Assembly: GCA_905182535.1 (NCBI GenBank) | Contig: CAJJBZ010000005.1 | Span: 1 to 64,000 of the forward strand | DNA: 64,000 nucleotides | Reading direction: 5' to 3' | From: an uncultured Planktomarina sp. | GTDB taxonomy: Bacteria; Pseudomonadota; Alphaproteobacteria; Rhodobacterales; Rhodobacteraceae | Shown: in pieces, positions 18,254-27,572 of the stretch | Layout of the letters: every line of letters begins with the position of its first letter | How positions within the stretch are numbered: the stretch's first letter is position 1 | Notes under the pieces: generated by a model | The model's input: only the letters and a program-made list of their open reading frames with translations | What the model was told of the DNA's origin: nothing | The model's database searches: none | Position numbers and translations under genes: made by a program

Positions 18254-19360
18254 TCAATTACCGGTCAAAGCGCTAGAAAACTCTTGTAGGGCAGCCAAAA
18301 CTTGCAGTCGCAGGGTCACAACCAGCGACCATTCCTGTAGTGCGCCCTGTCCAGCAGAAGACAGGGCTGCAATTTCAGAGAGAGCCATCTCAAAATCGTC
18401 CACATCAACAGCAGCCTGCGCACGAGACAGAACAGCATCAGCAGAGGCCCCCTCTTTTGCGTTCAAAGATCGTACACCCAACTGAGTTTTGAGAAACGCC
18501 AGTACGCTATTTTCGCCCTCCGCCACTCCCTGCTCTCCACGCGCCAGCTTCAGGGCAGCCCGCGCCATCTCTGGAAACTGATTTTGCAAAACACTTACGC
18601 TTGCCACGCCATTTGGCGCATTTTCCACGAGACTGGCAGGAAGGTCTAAATCAGTCGCTGCAGCCAAATCATCCAAAGCAGCAGCATAGCTTCCGCCACC
18701 TTCCACAGCCGTCCAAATGGCGTTAAGCGCGTAAATGGCCATGCCATCCCGAGAGAGTTTCACAGCATTGTCTTTAAGTGCTTCTGCTAGGGCTTTAGTT
18801 TCTTGGATCTTGCTAGCAGCCTTCTTCGCCAGATGATCAATATCTGCGCGCAGCTGCGCCAATTCACGCTCATAGCCGGCTATAGCCAGTGGAGACACAC
18901 CTTCCGCCAATGGCCGCTTTTCAAGAGAATCAATCCGCTGAGATAGGGTTTGGGCTTGCACTACTTGTTCAGCTTTTAGCGCGGCCAGATCGGCACTAAG
19001 CGCGGTGACCGAATCTGCAAGGACGGCAACCTCCCCAGAAAGATCCACAGGCTTAGACTGCGTTTGAATTGCCTCAATTTGTATCGACTGGGCCTTAATT
19101 TTCTCAGAAAGTTGGTTTTGCACGGCCAAAACCGGGGCGATTGGGTCACTGGCATTAAAATAGCCCGGCAGCATAGCCGCTCCAAAGCCGATAGCGCCGA
19201 CAAAAAGGCCACCAGCAAAAAAGGGCAACAGGCCTTTTAGTTTTTGAGCATCTGCAGCCTGTCGTTCAAGATCCTCAGCCGGCGCATCGAGCACCGCCTT
19301 AGCATCGAGCACCAACGGTCCCTGTCGGTCTGTGGATTCTGTGTCTGCCACGATCGTCAC
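18254..19360 (-). CDS. Mitofilin/Mic60-like inner-membrane protein (Orf52, COG4223)
   Basis: 368 residues: short cytoplasmic N-terminus, one transmembrane helix (about residues 43-66, LLPFFAGGLFVGAIGFGAAML), a long coiled-coil stretch (about 80-210), and a C-terminal helical domain. Position between hemY and hemD matches the alphaproteobacterial relative of mitochondrial Mic60, which shapes crista-like membranes. It is 7 bp from the hemY start, so the two are co-transcribed. The assignment is from context and architecture. Confidence 0.78.
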   Translation of the reverse strand: MTIVADTESTDRQGPLVLDAKAVLDAPAEDLERQAADAQKLKGLLPFFAGGLFVGAIGFGAAMLPGYFNASDPIAPVLAVQNQLSEKIKAQSIQIEAIQTQSKPVDLSGEVAVLADSVTALSADLAALKAEQVVQAQTLSQRIDSLEKRPLAEGVSPLAIAGYERELAQLRADIDHLAKKAASKIQETKALAEALKDNAVKLSRDGMAIYALNAIWTAVEGGGSYAAALDDLAAATDLDLPASLVENAPNGVASVSVLQNQFPEMARAALKLARGEQGVAEGENSVLAFLKTQLGVRSLNAKEGASADAVLSRAQAAVDVDDFEMALSEIAALSSAGQGALQEWSLVVTLRLQVLAALQEFSSALTGN

Positions 19361-19410
19361 CTTTTTGCCTTATGCCCTAGTCTTTAGACTATCCCCGCGA
19401 GTAAAATCTC

Positions 19411-20115
19411 TCAACCACTCTTCGCTGCCATAAGCGGAGTTATGACCCCAAGCATAGAGGCCGCATCAGGATTTGAGGAGACAATGACCTCACCAAACCT
19501 GGCATTCCTGCATGAGTCGGCAACAGCTTGGCTAATTGCCACAGCGCTATGCCGGGTCCAATCTAAATCCAACGTGCACAAAAGCTGCGCACTCCGCGAT
19601 GAGAATATCGGTAATACAACTTTCTTAACAGTCTGCAAAATATGATAAGTTTCATCCCGCAAGCCCTGTGTAGTTTGCTGATAGGTCACCAAGTTTTGGA
19701 CGTTGGTCTCTGTACCAAGAAAATAATGCATAATGTCCAATGTCGTATGCGCTCCTCGCAAATACAGGAGCGGCCCAGTTGAGTTTTCGTGGCCTAATGC
19801 TTTGCAAAGACCCTGCGCCGTTGCGGCCATATGGCGCGCAGCAAGTCCACGCTTGGACGCGGCGCGCGTAGTTGCTTCGCCAACGCAAAAGGCTGGAAGG
19901 TTGGATCCGACTAAATCGACCGGCAAATGCGCCACCGCATTGGCAGATGTGATCAGCAGCCCCTGGACAAGTGAAAAGTCATAAGGAGCTGGAACCGCTT
20001 CAATCTTCAAAATAGGATCAATCAATATCTTTTGCGCCGCTACGCCACACGCCATCAAGCCTTCAGCAAAGCTGCGCGCTTGGTCGCAGGGGCGTGTGAG
20101 CAATATATAGGGCAA
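19411..20115 (-). CDS. hemD: Uroporphyrinogen-III synthase
   Basis: About 234 residues. HemD closes hydroxymethylbilane with ring-D inversion to uroporphyrinogen III. Family features: LLTRPCDQARSFAEGL at the N-terminus, LLITSANAV, AFCVGEATTRAASKRGL and SSRSAQLL. The open frame extends to 20304 but homology begins at a TTG at 20115 (MPYILLTRPCDQ); the extra upstream residues are not family-like. Leader of the leftward hemD-orf52-hemY operon. The usual partner hemC is not in the gap to gpsA. Confidence 0.82.
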   Translation of the reverse strand: MPYILLTRPCDQARSFAEGLMACGVAAQKILIDPILKIEAVPAPYDFSLVQGLLITSANAVAHLPVDLVGSNLPAFCVGEATTRAASKRGLAARHMAATAQGLCKALGHENSTGPLLYLRGAHTTLDIMHYFLGTETNVQNLVTYQQTTQGLRDETYHILQTVKKVVLPIFSSRSAQLLCTLDLDWTRHSAVAISQAVADSCRNARFGEVIVSSNPDAASMLGVITPLMAAKSG

Positions 20116-20226
20116 TAGGCCACCGTAGGATTGAGCAGAAACACCAAGGATGTTAGGCCTTAGTCTATATTTGCGCAACAGGGGCAGAGCAATGATTAAG
20201 AACAGTATAACACGCAAGTCACAAGC

Positions 20227-21192
20227 ATGACGGTTTGCATCCTTGGCACTGGGGCTTTTGGAACAGCCCTCGCAATCGCCCTGTCCGACACACATGACAT
20301 TCATCTTTGGGGGCGAAATGCAAATACGGTAGCTGAGGTGGAAGCACAGCGCGAAAATTCGAAATTACCGGGGGCGGTTTTAGGACCAGCAATCACCGTC
20401 ACATCCGACGCCAAGGCCGCCATTCAGGGCGCAGATTTTATTCTGAGCGCTATTCCCTTGCAATCCACCCACACCGCATTGGCAGATCTGGTAGGGTATT
20501 TTGAAGGCCAACCCCTAATTGGGTGTAGCAAAGGAGTAGATTTAACAACAGGAATGGGAGGCTATTCCATCTTACGGGCCTCTTATCCGGATGGGCCAGT
20601 TGGCTTACTCACTGGGCCAAGCTTTGCCGCTGATATCGCGCAGGGATTACCCACGGCCCTCACCCTTGCCGCAGACGCCAGCCAAGAGGTAAGCTCGTGG
20701 CAATCGGAGCTATCGGTAGACACGCTGCGCCTCTATGTGTCGCATGACCCAGTAGGGGCCGAACTCGGTGGTGCACTTAAAAACGTGATTGCGATTGCCT
20801 GCGGCGCTACAATGGGGGCCGGCCTGGGCGAAAGCGCACGCGCGGCTTTGATCACTCGGGGCCAAGCTGAAATCACGCGCTGTGCTGTGCAACTTGGCGC
20901 GCGGCCAGAAACACTATCGGGCCTGTCTGGCTTTGGTGATCTGTGCCTAACCTGTACCTCTGATAAGTCTCGAAATTATCGTTTTGGAGCAGCGCTGGGA
21001 CAAGCCAAGCCCTTTGATCCAAGCATCACCGTAGAGGGCAAAGACACAGCGCTCGCATTACTTCCAATTATGCAGCGGCTTGAAATTGATATGCCAATTA
21101 CAAAAGCGGTTGCAGGTTTATGTTCTGGCACGATAACAGTTTCACAAACTCTGGCTGCACTTATGGCGCGGCCCCTCAGAAAGGAATTATAA
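20227..21192 (+). CDS. gpsA: NAD(P)H-dependent glycerol-3-phosphate dehydrogenase
   Basis: 321 residues. Makes glycerol 3-phosphate for phospholipids from dihydroxyacetone phosphate. Rossmann GxGxxG at the N-terminus (ILGTGAFGTALA), substrate Lys in GALKNVIAIACG, and the RSRNYRFG-like segment KSRNYRFGAALGQ. Divergent from hemD. The stop TAA overlaps the ATG of the next gene (TAATG). Confidence 0.93.
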   Translation: MTVCILGTGAFGTALAIALSDTHDIHLWGRNANTVAEVEAQRENSKLPGAVLGPAITVTSDAKAAIQGADFILSAIPLQSTHTALADLVGYFEGQPLIGCSKGVDLTTGMGGYSILRASYPDGPVGLLTGPSFAADIAQGLPTALTLAADASQEVSSWQSELSVDTLRLYVSHDPVGAELGGALKNVIAIACGATMGAGLGESARAALITRGQAEITRCAVQLGARPETLSGLSGFGDLCLTCTSDKSRNYRFGAALGQAKPFDPSITVEGKDTALALLPIMQRLEIDMPITKAVAGLCSGTITVSQTLAALMARPLRKEL

Positions 21193-21464
21193 TGCGCATA
21201 GCAGTTATCGCCCACGACAAGCCCGACCACCTGCAAATGCGGGTAGACACACGAGAGGCCCATCTCACCTATATCAAGCAAACTGGCGTTGTTGAAATGG
21301 CGGGACCACTTCTGGACGCAAATGATCAGATGTGCGGATCCCTAATTGTTCTGGATGTCGCTGATTTGACCACAGCTGAAGCTTGGGCTGCAAACGACCC
21401 ATATAATAAAGCTGGGTTGTTTGAGACTACAGCGCTGAGCCAATGGAAAAAAGTCATCGGCTAA
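21192..21464 (+). CDS. YciI-like protein (YCII domain)
   Basis: 90 residues, ferredoxin-like YCII fold: MRIAVIAHDKPDHLQMR, the HLTYIKQTG helix and the core phrase AEAWAANDPYNKAGLFE. The start ATG overlaps the gpsA stop, so it is translationally coupled. Enzymatic role unknown; YCII proteins have a conserved His-Asp pair used in various small reactions. gpsA-YciI is a recurrent pair in this order. Confidence 0.85.
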   Translation: MRIAVIAHDKPDHLQMRVDTREAHLTYIKQTGVVEMAGPLLDANDQMCGSLIVLDVADLTTAEAWAANDPYNKAGLFETTALSQWKKVIG

Positions 21465-21666
21465 TAATCTGTTGGCCGTTCAGGTCTGGGCACACAACCC
21501 AGTCTTAAATTGATAATTTAACCAGCAATACGGCCAGCGGCTGTACTTCCGTTGACCTCTATTAGTATCATGACTTTAAGAGAGTTTTACGCAATGGCGG
21601 CGAGCGCTAAAGTTTTCCTTAACGCTCGCTTGATGTCTTTATATTTTATAAATATTAATTAATGCT
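21465..21666. other. Intergenic region between convergent genes
   Basis: About 200 bp between the YciI gene and the 3' end of ahcY. No gene seen; AT-rich toward ahcY. Confidence 0.4.
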
Positions 21667-23050
21667 TTAGTAGCGATAATGCTCTGGTTTGAACGGGCCA
21701 TCAGCACTTACACCGATATAGTCTGCCTGCTCTCTGTTAAGCTTGGACAACTTCACACCAATCCGGTCAAGGTGCAGACGCGCCACTTTTTCGTCGAGGT
21801 GTTTGGGCAGAATATACACATCATTTTTGTATTCGTCGCCTTTGGTCCACAGCTCAATTTGTGCCAAAACTTGGTTAGTGAAAGAAGCTGACATCACAAA
21901 AGATGGGTGACCTGTGGCGTTGCCAAGGTTTAACAGGCGGCCTTCTGACAAAAGGATTAAACGAGACCCAGATGGCATTTCGATCATGTCGACCTGCTCT
22001 TTAATGTTAGTCCATTTGTGGTTTTTCAAGCTTGCTACTTGGATTTCATTATCAAAGTGGCCAATGTTACCAACAATCGCCATATCCTTCATCTCGCGCA
22101 TATGCTCGATACGGATCACGTCTTTATTGCCCGTTGTGGTAATAAAAATATCTGCACTGGACACAACATCTTCTATCAAGACAACCTCAAAACCATCCAT
22201 AGCAGCTTGCAATGCACAGATGGGGTCCACTTCAGTTACCTTCACACGTGCGCCCGCACCTTTAAGAGATGCGGCGGAGCCCTTACCAACGTCGCCATAA
22301 CCCAAAACTACGGCAACCTTGCCCGCCATCATTGTATCGGTTGCACGCCGGATGCCATCGACCAGAGATTCTTTACAGCCGTATTTGTTATCGAACTTTG
22401 ATTTAGTGACAGAGTCGTTCACATTAATTGCAGGAAATGGTAACTGGCCTTGCTTAACCAACTCATAAAGACGGTGAACGCCGGTTGTTGTTTCCTCAGA
22501 AACGCCCTGGATAGCTTCGCGAGTTTTGGCAAACCAGCCCGGTGTTTCAGCCATACGTTTCTTTATCTGTGCAAAACACTGCCTCTTCTTCTTCGGAAGT
22601 TGGAACGGCAATAAGATCCGTTTCGCCCTCCTCAACCCGTGCGCCCAAAAGGACATAAAGCGTAGCGTCGCCACCATCATCAAGGATCATATTCGCACCC
22701 TTTGGGAACATGAAAGAGCGATCAAGGTAATCCCAATGCTCAGTCAAGGACTGGCCTTTAATAGCAAAGACTGGCGTACCTCCAGTTGTACTAACACCCG
22801 TGCTTAGCGAAAAGATGTTGCAAGAGGCCCAGCGCACATCGGCGCCCAGCTCCACTAGTGTTTCAATCAATACAGCTGTTTGAATGGTCATGTGCAATGA
22901 ACCAACAATTCTGGAACCCTTGAGTGGCTGGCTTTCGCCATATTCTTTACGCAAAGCCATTAAGCCCGGCATTTCAGTTTCAGCAATATCCAGCTCTTTA
23001 CGGCCAAAGCCAGCCAAAGTTATGTCTTTTATAATGTAGTCATTTGCCAT
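21667..23050 (-). CDS. ahcY: S-adenosylhomocysteinase (frameshifted)
   Basis: Reversible hydrolysis of S-adenosylhomocysteine to adenosine and homocysteine in the methyl cycle. N-terminal part from ATG 23050 ([20 protein letters not shown]) through the substrate domain ([14 protein letters not shown]), then the NAD-binding part ([15 protein letters not shown]) and the C-terminal family signature KPEHYRY. The two halves meet at about 22573: EAVF should run into [14 protein letters not shown], but an extra T in the TTTT run shifts the frame. About 460 residues when repaired. No SAH riboswitch consensus was seen in the 126-bp upstream region. Confidence 0.93.
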
Positions 23051-23176
23051 CTGGAATTCCTTACAAAATTTTAATTTACGGGCAACTATGGTTTTGGACG
23101 CCGCATAGCACTGCAAAGGCCTCTCGACAATGGGGAGCGGCGGCCTGTAACATCACGCTCAAAAAGGCAAGCAAAA

Positions 23177-23767
23177 ATGAAACAACCGCGCGCTTGGCAA
23201 CGTATGCTATCCGGTCGAAGGTTAGACCTTCTAGATCCAACCCCAGTAGATATAGAGGTAGAGGATATAGCACATGGCTTAGCCTTTGTGGCACGGTGGA
23301 ATGGTCAAACAACAGGTGATTTTGCCTATTCAGTCGCTGAGCATTCACTGCTAGTTGAACAAATATTTCTGCGCCTTCTACCAAAAGCGACACCAGGCCA
23401 AAGACTAACAGCCTTGCTGCATGACGCACCTGAATATGTAATCGGAGACATGATTTCGCCAGTAAAGTCCTCAGTAGGGCCCGGCTATGAAGAGCTAGAC
23501 AAGCGCTTAACGGCCGCTATTCATGTCCGCTTTGGCTTACCCGCAGTCACACCAATCAGATTAAAAAAACAAATCAAAAAAGCCGATAAGGTGAGTGCTT
23601 GGCTGGAAGCCACCCAACTTGCAGGTTTTTCGATAATTGAAGCTGATAAACTATTTGGTAAAGTGGATGAAACGCTTGTGCGAGGGCTACGCTTGCACTT
23701 ACGACCACCAGTTGAAGTCCGGCAAAACTTCACCCACGAACACTCTAAACTGCTGAGCCTGATGTAG
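23177..23767 (+). CDS. HD-domain phosphohydrolase (YfbR-like)
   Basis: 196 residues with the HD metal motif: His in VAEHSLLV, HD in LLHDAPEYVIGD, and a distal Asp in KKADKVSAW. Resembles YfbR-type 5'-deoxynucleotidases, though the substrate is not proven. Divergent from ahcY and followed by a GNAT gene whose GTG start overlaps its stop. Confidence 0.83.
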   Translation: MKQPRAWQRMLSGRRLDLLDPTPVDIEVEDIAHGLAFVARWNGQTTGDFAYSVAEHSLLVEQIFLRLLPKATPGQRLTALLHDAPEYVIGDMISPVKSSVGPGYEELDKRLTAAIHVRFGLPAVTPIRLKKQIKKADKVSAWLEATQLAGFSIIEADKLFGKVDETLVRGLRLHLRPPVEVRQNFTHEHSKLLSLM

Positions 23768-24253
23768 TGAGCATTTTTGTTCGGCCAGCAACTGAAAAGA
23801 CACCAGGCCCCTGTGCCAGATTATAAATCCTCTTATAGAATTGGACTATAAAACAGGTTTTGACAACGCCAGAAGTTATCAGACATTCATTACCCATACC
23901 TTAGAGCTACCATGCCTTGTGGCGGTCTATGATAAATAATACTGAGCCTTCAAAGCCCACCAAGAGCGGCGCCGGCTGATAAATATGTCGTTTTAAGCAA
24001 TGGGGGCATGATCGCGAGCTTTGTCGATGGTAACGCGTAGGGACTGGGCCTTGGCAGGACCTTATTTTACACGAGAACCCGGGCTTCAGCAGAAAGCCTA
24101 AAATCCATAGATGCCAAAATCCGTGCATATAACACTTCAGGGCTTCACTATTACAAGGCCCTTGGATTTGTGGATTACGACCAATTTCTCAATATCCCCC
24201 TAGCCGATGGTCGCAAGGTTGATCGGGTACAAAAGAGATTTGAATTTTATCCT
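23767..24253 (+). pseudogene. GNAT-family N-acetyltransferase, decayed
   Basis: The GTG at 23767 overlaps the HD gene stop (TAGTG). Translation gives SIFVRPATE, then frame changes: KDTRPLCQIINPLIELDYKT and FITHTLELPCLVAVYDK follow in another frame, then a scrambled middle near 23940-24080 with several stops, and a clear C-terminal acetyl-CoA-binding part IDAKIRAYNTSGLHYYKALG and VDRVQKRFEF up to about 24250. Length fits one GNAT of about 160 residues. Needs at least three frame corrections and no clean stop is seen, so I call it a pseudogene, with poor sequence as an alternative. It meets regA tail-to-tail. Confidence 0.7.
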
Positions 24254-24803
24254 AGCGGGGGCTGCGTTTGGCTAAAATACGCTGGAGGGTGCGGCGATGC
24301 ATGCTCAATCGCCGTGCAGTTTCACTAACATTACGATCACAAAGCTCAAATACCCTCTGGATATGCTCCCAGCGGACCCGGTCGGCAGACATCGGATTTT
24401 CGGGCGGCGGGGGCAATTGATCACCGCTGGCCAAAAGCGCATTGGTTATATCTGTGGCGTCTGCTGGTTTCGAAAGATAGTCTGTTGCACCAATTTTAAC
24501 CGCAGAAACAGCTGTTGCGATAGCGCCATAACCAGTAAGTACCACAATCCGGCTGTCGGGACGCTTGGCCCGCAAAACCTCCACAACGTCCAGTCCGTTG
24601 CCATCCTCAAGACGCAAATCGACCACTGCATAGGCTGGCGGTCGAGCGGTCGCAATAGCTCTGCCAGCAGCAACAGATCCCGCTTGTTCAACAGAGAACC
24701 CACGCTTCTCCATCGCTTTTGCGAGACGCTTCAGAAACGGTTCGTCATCATCCACTAAAAGCAAAGAATTGTCTGCACCAATTTCGAGCGGTTCGATTGC
24801 CAT
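24252..24803 (-). CDS. regA: Global redox response regulator RegA/PrrA/ActR
   Basis: 183 residues: receiver domain (LLLVDDDEPFLKRL; phospho-Asp in YAVVDLRLEDGNG; Lys in YLSKPAD) and a C-terminal Fis-type helix-turn-helix (NVSETARRLSMHRRTLQRIL). RegA, phosphorylated by RegB, controls photosynthesis, respiration and carbon and nitrogen fixation genes in related bacteria. It is transcribed away from regB, with senC between, in the usual order. Confidence 0.93.
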   Translation of the reverse strand: MAIEPLEIGADNSLLLVDDDEPFLKRLAKAMEKRGFSVEQAGSVAAGRAIATARPPAYAVVDLRLEDGNGLDVVEVLRAKRPDSRIVVLTGYGAIATAVSAVKIGATDYLSKPADATDITNALLASGDQLPPPPENPMSADRVRWEHIQRVFELCDRNVSETARRLSMHRRTLQRILAKRSPR

Positions 24804-24859
24804 GATCTGATCCCTCAGTTTTGTCTTATTCTATCAAAATGGTTCGCATAACACCAGTA

Positions 24860-25480
24860 TCAAGCGGCCCTTATGACGCAGGCCACACGATCGGCCACTT
24901 TTTGCGGTGAGGTATCACTGCGTAGAAAGTCCACAAAGCCAATACCTGGCATCATAAGATAGGTGAAATTGGAGTGATCCATCAGGTAATACTCCTCGTC
25001 ATCACCTGATTGTTTGCGATAATAAACTTTGTATGCTCTCGCCGCTTTAGCCACTTGTTCGGCAGTGCCCGTCAATCCAATCATATCAGAATGGTTGTTG
25101 GCTACAAAATCTGCCAGATAGTCCACTGTGTCACGTACAGGATCAATGGTAACGAACACTGGCTTTACCTGAAGGCCGCTTTCAGCCAATATTTCAACTG
25201 CAACCACATTTCGGGCCACATCCATAGGACAAACATCTGGGCAAAACGTATAACCAAAGTAAACAAGCGCAGGTTGATCTAAAACATCCACATCCGTAAC
25301 CATCTCACCCTTATGGTTAGTCAGTTCAAAAGGCCCACCAATAGCACCACCAACAACACCGCCACTGACACAATCCTCAAACCGCTTTGCTGGCACCATA
25401 ATTTGAGTAATCAAGAAAGTGCCCCCCAGAACGATGGTCATGGCAGCGCCTGCAATGGATGCAACTTTTGTTAACGACAT
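24860..25480 (-). CDS. senC: SCO1/SenC/PrrC copper-chaperone-like protein
   Basis: 206 residues with an N-terminal membrane anchor (about residues 7-27) and a thioredoxin-like periplasmic domain. The copper-binding CxxxC is in YTFCPDVCPM and the distal His in LMDHSNFTYL. It helps assemble the Cu centre of cytochrome oxidase and can feed redox signals to RegB. Lies between regA and regB and is co-oriented with regA. Confidence 0.92.
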   Translation of the reverse strand: MSLTKVASIAGAAMTIVLGGTFLITQIMVPAKRFEDCVSGGVVGGAIGGPFELTNHKGEMVTDVDVLDQPALVYFGYTFCPDVCPMDVARNVVAVEILAESGLQVKPVFVTIDPVRDTVDYLADFVANNHSDMIGLTGTAEQVAKAARAYKVYYRKQSGDDEEYYLMDHSNFTYLMMPGIGFVDFLRSDTSPQKVADRVACVIRAA

Positions 25481-25563
25481 TATAGCCCCCTAGGTACTTC
25501 TGGTTTAATACTTAATGCATATCTCATGATTTGTTCAACTTCAGATCGTCGCAGGAGGAATAA

Positions 25564-26931
25564 ATGTCACAGTCTGATATAAGCTATATTGACCAGAACG
25601 CTCGCAGCAATTGGATGCGGTTACGTACCCTTGTAACAGTGCGCTGGTTTGCAATTTCCGGGCAAATATTAGCACTGATCATCGGCCAGCAATTATATGG
25701 CTTACAGCTTGCGCTTTGGCCTTGCGCCACAGCCATTGGGCTTTCGGTAATCACAAACCTTTTGGCGGCAATCATCTTTCCTGACAATCGCCGGCTATCA
25801 GAATCTGAAACTGTGCTGACACTCTTGTTTGACACATTACAGCTGTCATTACTTTTAGCTTTCACGGGCGGGCTTAATAATCCATTTGCGCTACTTATTC
25901 TTGCACCAGTCACTATTGCTGCAACTGTATTGCCAACCAGATCCACTCTTTTGCTGGGGAGCTGTGCGGTGGCGATGATCACCGTAGTTGGCCTGATCCA
26001 TATCCCACTTCGCACAGCTGACAACAGCCTACTTGAAATGCCTATGGTCTTTGTATTTGGATTTTGGGTAGCTATTGTAACTGGCATTATTTTCATCTCA
26101 ATTTATACCCGCCGCGTAACAACTGAGATGACCACAATGTCTGAAGCTCTTTTAGCTACACAAATGGCTCTGGCAAGGGAACAGAAGCTAACCGACCTTG
26201 GCGGCGTTGTTGCGGCAACCGCCCATGAGTTGGGCACACCGCTTGCCACCATAAAGCTGGTCAGTGCTGAATTGATGGAAGAGCTAAAAGAGTCAGAAGA
26301 CCTTCATGCTGATGCCCAGCTTATTCGGGAGCAAGCTGAAAGGTGTGGTGATATTTTGCGATCTATGGGGCGCGCCGGCAAAGACGATTTACATTTGCGC
26401 GTCACCCCTTGGTCGGCCCTGGTGCGTGAAGCTGCTGAGCCTCATTTGGACCGTGGTAAAAAAGTGACCTTTACTTTTGATAAAAATCTTGAATTTGATC
26501 CAAAACAACCACGAACCTTTCGCAAGCCAGAGGTTATTCACGGATTACGGAACTTGATCCAAAATGCTGTTGATTTTGCGCGGTCACAGGTCCGTGTCGA
26601 TATTAGTTGGAATGAGACTGAACTTTTTGTAAAAATCTCTGATGATGGTCGTGGATTTGCGCCCCAAATCATCAACCGGATCGGCGATCCATTCGTACGC
26701 CGGCGCAAACAGGCTTCGAAAAATGGGGCTCGTCCAGGGTATGATGGCATGGGACTTGGGTTATTTATTGCCAAAACACTTCTGGAACGATCTGGCGCTG
26801 AGCTTGAATTTCTAAATGGTTCACGAGACGATACTCTTCGTGGGGCGGTTGTCCACAGCGCCTGGCCAAGACACAAATTGGAAGCAAGTGAACTTCCGGT
26901 TGGTGAAAATAAGCCCATTAAAATTGGCTAG
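25564..26931 (+). CDS. regB: Redox sensor histidine kinase RegB/PrrB
   Basis: 455 residues. Six transmembrane segments in about residues 27-185 with the quinone-binding motif GGLNNPF (102-108); phospho-His221 in ATAHELGTPLA; the redox-active Cys261 in EQAERCGDILRSM; ATP-binding G boxes in DDGRGFAP and GMGLGLFIA. RegB autophosphorylates under low oxygen and passes the phosphate to RegA. Divergent from senC. AGGAGG lies just before the start. Confidence 0.95.
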   Translation: MSQSDISYIDQNARSNWMRLRTLVTVRWFAISGQILALIIGQQLYGLQLALWPCATAIGLSVITNLLAAIIFPDNRRLSESETVLTLLFDTLQLSLLLAFTGGLNNPFALLILAPVTIAATVLPTRSTLLLGSCAVAMITVVGLIHIPLRTADNSLLEMPMVFVFGFWVAIVTGIIFISIYTRRVTTEMTTMSEALLATQMALAREQKLTDLGGVVAATAHELGTPLATIKLVSAELMEELKESEDLHADAQLIREQAERCGDILRSMGRAGKDDLHLRVTPWSALVREAAEPHLDRGKKVTFTFDKNLEFDPKQPRTFRKPEVIHGLRNLIQNAVDFARSQVRVDISWNETELFVKISDDGRGFAPQIINRIGDPFVRRRKQASKNGARPGYDGMGLGLFIAKTLLERSGAELEFLNGSRDDTLRGAVVHSAWPRHKLEASELPVGENKPIKIG

Positions 26932-26962
26932 TTAGTTATTCACCTACTACGAGATGCGCTGC

Positions 26963-27074
26963 GTCAAATAATGTTCACACGTCTGATGATTGGGGGAACG
27001 AAAGGTATTGCAATAACGAATTATTTTAAATGGCGTCATTATCGTGGCAAAGTCATTCTTTGCAACAGGGCACC
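26963..27074 (+). mobile_element. IS6-family insertion sequence remnant, left copy
   Basis: A 112-bp remnant. Its plus-strand translation TNYFKWRHYRGKVIL matches the N-terminus of IS6-type transposases (FKWRHFxxxVIL). It then ends at TTTGCAACAGGGC (27060-27072), the reverse complement of an IS6-type terminal repeat (GCCCTGTTGCAAA), so the body is deleted. The first 100 bp are about three-quarters identical, by eye, to the reverse complement of 29113-29213. With that copy it flanks the island. Confidence 0.7.
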
Positions 27075-27199
27075 GCCAGAGGCGCTTATTCGAAGATACT
27101 CTTATTTTGGGCATTGTAGCTGAGCACCAAAGTTGGATACAGCATTTATTTCAGACTCGATCGGGCTGCAAGTATAGCGGCAATAATGATCCCACAAAA

Positions 27200-27504
27200 C
27201 ATGCCCTTAGTGTTTGGTGTCTGCCAAACGGGACCAATGTGTCGTCGCCGCCCGTCCATCCAGCACACTCGCCCTACCTCAAACTAAAAGATCATCACTG
27301 TTGGTTTCAGGGGACAATGGTGCATCGAAAAGCAACCAGCCCTCCATCAAGCGAAACATACCGTATCTCATATCGCTTACGACCGTTCACCACGGCCACA
27401 CCAAAAGCCTGCAACGAGCCCAAGACATCCAACAGGTCGACGTCATCGAAGAGAAAAACGTCGATCGGGCGTACTTTTTCAGCTATGTCTATATTTGATG
27501 TCAC
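27200..27504 (-). pseudogene. GlxA/DJ-1-type AraC-family regulator, decayed N-terminal part
   Basis: From ATG 27504: MTSNIDIAEKVRPIDVFLFD, then DVDLLDVLGSLQAFGVAVV and IRYVSLDGGLV, the start of a GATase1-like AraC regulator (GlxA group). A stop at 27307-27309 follows. In the same frame SDDLLV and, after a gap, VLDGRAATTHWSRLADT appear, matching the family segment just after its nucleophile region. The conserved middle and the entire AraC DNA-binding domain are missing. Located head to head (68 bp) with the MFS gene it may have controlled. Confidence 0.65.
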
Positions 27505-27572
27505 TTTGACATATTAAAAAGATATGATGTGCTTTACCAAGTCCCAAACAGAACTTGATTTGGATTATTACA

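Noticed and set aside
20116-20304. N-terminal extension of hemD to 20304
   Set aside because: The extra residues (Cys-rich, basic) are unlike any HemD and overlap the divergent gpsA gene; homology begins at TTG 20115.
23051-23176. Possible SAH riboswitch in the ahcY leader
   Set aside because: A CGCCGC/GCGGCG stem exists, but the conserved GAGGAGCGCUGC and AGGCUCGG blocks that define the family are not present.
27044-27517. 157-codon plus-strand frame in the island
   Set aside because: Low-complexity Ser/Thr/Arg composition; the other strand carries the GlxA-like sequence.
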